Part shown: positions 61,162 through 64,000 of the stretch, one piece after another | How positions within the stretch are numbered: position 1 is the first letter of the stretch | How the letters are laid out: each line of letters begins with the position of its first letter | Assembly (NCBI GenBank): GCA_021732485.1 | Contig: JAKFUV010000013.1 | Location: forward strand, 73,347 to 137,346 | Length of the DNA: 64,000 nt | Direction of reading: 5' to 3' | DNA from: Hyphomicrobium sp. | GTDB lineage: Bacteria > Pseudomonadota > Alphaproteobacteria > Rhizobiales > Hyphomicrobiaceae | Translations under genes and position numbers: made by a program | The notes under the pieces: model-generated | Database searches by the model: none | What the model was told of the DNA's origin: nothing | What the model saw: only the letters and a program-made list of their open reading frames with translations

Positions 61162-62544
61162 TCAACCCGCTGCCTCTCCGGGCGCGACCCATTTTTCGCG
61201 CAACGTCACAAGTTCCTCGGCGGCACTTGGGTGCAGGGCCATCGTCGCGTCGAAGTCCGCCTTAGTCGCGCCCAAGCGTAACGCGACGGCCGCCATCTGC
61301 ACGATTTCAGCGGCATCGGCACCGATGATGTGGAGGCCGAGAACACGCTGGCTGTCATGCGCCACGATCAGTTTCATGAACATGCGTTCGCCGCGGCCGG
61401 CGAGGATCGCTTTCATCGGCCGGAAGCTCGCCTTGTAAATGTCGATTGCACCATGCAGCGCGCGGGCTTCATGTTCGGCCAGGCCGACAGTGCCGATTTC
61501 TGGCGTCGAAAACACGGCTGTCGGGATTGTCGCGTAGTCGACGCTCCAAGGCTTGCTCCCGTACACCGTGTCGGCGAATGCGTGCCCTTCGCGGATCGCG
61601 ACCGGTGTCAGCGCCTTGCGGTCGGTTACATCGCCCACGGCAAAGATCGATGGCACGGACGATTGCGATGATTCCGACACGGCGACGGCGCCGTTGTCGC
61701 GCACGCAGACGCCAGCACTGCCGAGACCGAGCTGGCTCGTGTTTGGCGTGCGCCCAATGGCATACATGACTTGGTCAGCAGCGATGCGATCACCTGTGCT
61801 GAGCACGGCTGCAAAACCACTCGCTGTCTTGTCGATCTGTTTGACGACCGAGTTTGCATGGATGGTGATGCCGCGTGATTGCATGGCGTGGCCTAAGCCG
61901 GCACGCAGATCTTCATCGAAGCCGCGCAGCAATTTTTCGCCCCGGTGCACGAGCGTTACGCGCGCACCCAGGCCTCGAAAAATTCCGGCGAACTCGACGG
62001 CAATGTAGCCGCCGCCGACGATGACGATGTGCTCTGGAAACGCCGTGAGAGCGAAGGCTTCGTTGGACGTGATGGCATGTTCGCGTCCAACCAATGCCTT
62101 GTCGATGTTCGGCGCAGCTCCCGTGGCAACAAGAATGCGTTCGGCGGTGATGGTGCGGCCCGTGGTCTCGAGACGCACGGCATTCGGACCGGCAACGACG
62201 GCGCGATCGCGAAACAGTTCGACGCCCGAACGCGCCAGAATCGTGCAGTAAATTGCTTCCAGCCGGGCGATTTCAGCGTCTTTCGCCGCGATAAGCGCGC
62301 TCCAATCGAAGTGCGGCTCGTCGACAGACCAGCCAAAGCCTCGCGCGTCCTCGAAGTCGTCGGCAAAACGGCTGGCGTAGACGAGCAGTTTCTTTGGGAC
62401 GCAACCGCGAATGACGCAGGTTCCGCCGCACCGGTATTCTTCGGCGATGGCGACACGGGCGCCATGACCGGCGGCAATGCGGGCCGCGCGAACACCGCCC
62501 GAGCCGGCGCCGATGACGAACAGATCAACGTCGAAGGTCGTCAT
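61162..62544 (-). CDS. gor: Glutathione-disulfide reductase
   Basis: This is an FAD and NADPH enzyme of 460 residues that reduces oxidised glutathione. The FAD motif is VIGAGSGGVRAARIAAGHGARV. The redox pair is GGTCVIRGCVPKKL (CxxxxC near residues 45-50). The NADPH motif is IVIVGGGYIAVEFAGIFRGLG followed by VHRGEKLLRGFD with Arg residues. The active-site tail MALHPSAAEELVT is present. These features favour glutathione over lipoamide or mercuric reductase. ATG 62544 is the likely start; the open frame runs 12 codons further. Confidence 0.93.
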   Translation of the reverse strand: MTTFDVDLFVIGAGSGGVRAARIAAGHGARVAIAEEYRCGGTCVIRGCVPKKLLVYASRFADDFEDARGFGWSVDEPHFDWSALIAAKDAEIARLEAIYCTILARSGVELFRDRAVVAGPNAVRLETTGRTITAERILVATGAAPNIDKALVGREHAITSNEAFALTAFPEHIVIVGGGYIAVEFAGIFRGLGARVTLVHRGEKLLRGFDEDLRAGLGHAMQSRGITIHANSVVKQIDKTASGFAAVLSTGDRIAADQVMYAIGRTPNTSQLGLGSAGVCVRDNGAVAVSESSQSSVPSIFAVGDVTDRKALTPVAIREGHAFADTVYGSKPWSVDYATIPTAVFSTPEIGTVGLAEHEARALHGAIDIYKASFRPMKAILAGRGERMFMKLIVAHDSQRVLGLHIIGADAAEIVQMAAVALRLGATKADFDATMALHPSAAEELVTLREKWVAPGEAAG

Positions 62545-62620
62545 GGGAGCCTGATTGGAAGCTTTCGTGGGTGACAGCACAAGACAATAACACGAGTTGC
62601 TGCAACATCGCCTGCCCCAT

Positions 62621-63109
62621 TTAGGGCTTCGGCGCTTCTGCCGGTGCCGCGCGCCGCATTTCGTCCATGACCTTCGTGCTGTAACTCATACCGATCGCTG
62701 CGCCTTTTTGCATGAGGTCAGGCGTTGCCTGGATGAATTTTGCGCCGGCACCCGACCGGTAGAAATCGGCGACCGTTTTCATTTCTTCAGCCGTGAAGGT
62801 TTCGGCGTACAGATGCGCAAAATCGGTCATCATGTCTTCGCGATACGCCATCAGCTTGGCGATGCTTTTATCGAATTCGGCCGAGAACTTTTCTTTCTGC
62901 TCGTTCGACGCTGAATTCGCACTCTGTAGAAAAGCGGTTTTCATCGTGTCGATGGCCGTATCCATTTGCTTAGTGACGCCCAAGACCGTCATCAAATCTC
63001 GCGCCGCAGTCACGCGAGCGGGATCGGCGGCAGGTTTGACATTTTCGGCTCGAAGCGGCAGCGCGAAGATCGATGCCACAGCTATCATCGTCACGAAGCG
63101 CAACCACAT
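62621..63109 (-). CDS. DUF2059 exported protein
   Basis: This encodes 162 residues with a signal peptide (MWLRFVTMIAVASIFALPLRA, cut near residue 21). The helical DUF2059 domain covers about 75-140: MTDFAHLYAETFTAEEMKTVADFYRSGAGAKFI (positions about 80-112), then a Met-rich run. It is periplasmic and of unknown role. ATG 63109 has GGAGG 9 bases upstream; an earlier ATG at 63136 lies inside the rpiA end. It follows rpiA by about 4 bases, so the two are one transcript, an association common in alphaproteobacteria, and gor lies 76 bases downstream. Confidence 0.9.
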   Translation of the reverse strand: MWLRFVTMIAVASIFALPLRAENVKPAADPARVTAARDLMTVLGVTKQMDTAIDTMKTAFLQSANSASNEQKEKFSAEFDKSIAKLMAYREDMMTDFAHLYAETFTAEEMKTVADFYRSGAGAKFIQATPDLMQKGAAIGMSYSTKVMDEMRRAAPAEAPKP

Positions 63110-63113
63110 GACA

Positions 63114-63836
63114 TCAATCCTCCGGTTCAAATGCATCGTCGTCGCTCGTCAAGATTTCGACGCCCATCGGGCCAGCAATGATGCCGATGTCAGCGATCCC
63201 AAGAAACAGTCCGCAGTCGACGACGCCGGGGACGAGCTTCAGGGCATCATCGAGCGCTTCGGGGTCCTCGATCATGGAGAAGTGGCAGTCCATGATGTAA
63301 TTGCCGTTGTCGGTTACGAATGGGCTGCCATCCGGTGTCCGGCGCAGCACGATGGATCCATCGCAGCCGCAATCAGAGGCCATGTCCGCGATCAACCGCT
63401 CGGTCGATCCCCGTCCAAACGGCACAACCTCGACTGGCAACGGAAAAGCGCCGAGCGTTTCAACCCGTTTCGTGTGATCGGCGATGATGATGACGCGGCT
63501 GGACGCGACGGCAACGATTTTTTCACGCAACAGAGCCCCGCCACCGCCTTTGATGAGGCGCAGCTCGCTGTCCAATTCGTCGGCGCCATCGACGGTCAGA
63601 TCGAGCAATGGGTCGTCTTCGAGCGTCGTAAGCCTGATGCCGAGCGCTGCCGCCTGTGCCCGAGTGGCGTCTGACGTCGGCACACAGACGATATCGAGAC
63701 CAGCGCGCACTTTTTGGCCGAGCAAATCGACGAATTTCGCAGCCGTCGATCCAGTTCCTAGGCCGATCTTCATTCCCGGTTGCACATGCAGGATCGCGTG
63801 CTCCGCTGCCGCTTGCTTCCACTCGTCCGCGCTCAT
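63114..63836 (-). CDS. rpiA: Ribose-5-phosphate isomerase A
   Basis: RpiA interconverts ribose 5-phosphate and ribulose 5-phosphate in the pentose phosphate pathway. The 240 residues contain the phosphate loop [21 protein letters not shown] with catalytic Asp, and [14 protein letters not shown] with the catalytic Glu and Lys. ATG 63836 has GGAGACC 11 bases upstream, and the family start ([14 protein letters not shown]) agrees. The frame runs open to 63992 with no family-like sequence. It is followed closely by the DUF2059 gene. Confidence 0.95.
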   Translation of the reverse strand: MSADEWKQAAAEHAILHVQPGMKIGLGTGSTAAKFVDLLGQKVRAGLDIVCVPTSDATRAQAAALGIRLTTLEDDPLLDLTVDGADELDSELRLIKGGGGALLREKIVAVASSRVIIIADHTKRVETLGAFPLPVEVVPFGRGSTERLIADMASDCGCDGSIVLRRTPDGSPFVTDNGNYIMDCHFSMIEDPEALDDALKLVPGVVDCGLFLGIADIGIIAGPMGVEILTSDDDAFEPED

Positions 63837-64000
63837 GCCGTCGGGTCTCCGCTTTGATCGTGCTGCACCGGCCGCGCCGAGCGATGTCCCAGCCGCAATC
63901 GATCCGGGTGCCGTGATCCTCGTTGCCCTTCTTAGGCCTGGCGCGACATGAAATCCAGCGACGCAAGTCTGTTTGTCGGCTAGGAAATCCACCCATCGGG
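63837..64000. other. Right edge of window, upstream of rpiA
   Basis: These 164 bases hold no gene I can support. Open frames on both strands here look non-coding. The rpiA promoter, or the end of an upstream gene beyond the window, should be close. Confidence 0.45.

Overview
This window is a 64 kb piece of chromosome from an alphaproteobacterium, very probably of the order Hyphomicrobiales (Rhizobiales). The evidence is a Porin_2-type porin pair, a core block in the order rpoZ-rsh-(DUF2062)-pdxJ-acpS-lepB-rnc-era-recO, a class II DAHP synthase, a DUF2865 protein, and dispersed extragenic palindromes that resemble repeats common in rhizobial genomes. The sequence is fairly GC-rich. I see no prophage, no intact insertion sequence, no CRISPR array and no rRNA. 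There is one tRNA, tRNA-Leu(GAG). I do not name a genus.

Layout. 1-5.6 kb: two tandem porins, the first cut by the window edge, then a CoxE-like vWA protein, a lipoprotein and a small membrane protein. 5.7-8 kb (minus strand): an Hpt phosphotransfer protein, a [2Fe-2S] ferredoxin and a ferredoxin-NADP reductase. 8.2-12 kb (plus): a 921-residue membrane-anchored coiled-coil protein and a dipeptide epimerase for murein recycling. A 54-bp tandem palindromic array separates these from mgtE. 14-18 kb: two paralogous secreted polysaccharide deacetylases, tRNA-Leu and lipB. 18-25 kb: small secreted proteins, a 26-residue Lys/Ala peptide, a LysR regulator, a biotin-dependent acyl-CoA carboxylase alpha subunit, an unclassified internally duplicated protein, and a 168-bp direct repeat.

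25-33.6 kb (minus): the conserved information-processing and stringent-response block (RecO, Era, RNase III, signal peptidase I, AcpS, PdxJ, DUF2062, Rsh, omega). 34-41 kb: a NYN-domain protein, a family 5 uracil-DNA glycosylase, a membrane protein, a cysteine-free peroxiredoxin relative, SmpB, DapA, and a divergent soluble lytic transglycosylase followed by a hydrolase. 42.4-47.2 kb (minus): a three-gene envelope cassette made of an anchored OmpA protein with repeated BON-like modules, a 38-residue membrane peptide, and a Pro/Ala-rich anchored protein with two helix-hairpin-helix-like modules. 47.5-64 kb (mostly minus): siroheme synthase, a decayed soxZ-like fragment, citramalate synthase, GNAT, CysS, DUF2865, GltX, NadE, class II DAHP synthase, an SDR, glutathione reductase, RpiA and a DUF2059 protein.

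Most genes are housekeeping. The best candidates for undescribed biology are the OmpA/mini-peptide/HhH envelope cassette, the coiled-coil protein resembling polar-growth scaffolds, the covarying hairpin repeat family, the shared promoter-like element upstream of two small secreted proteins, and the peroxiredoxin-like protein with no cysteine. All functions are read from the sequence and from recalled family features. No database search was run.
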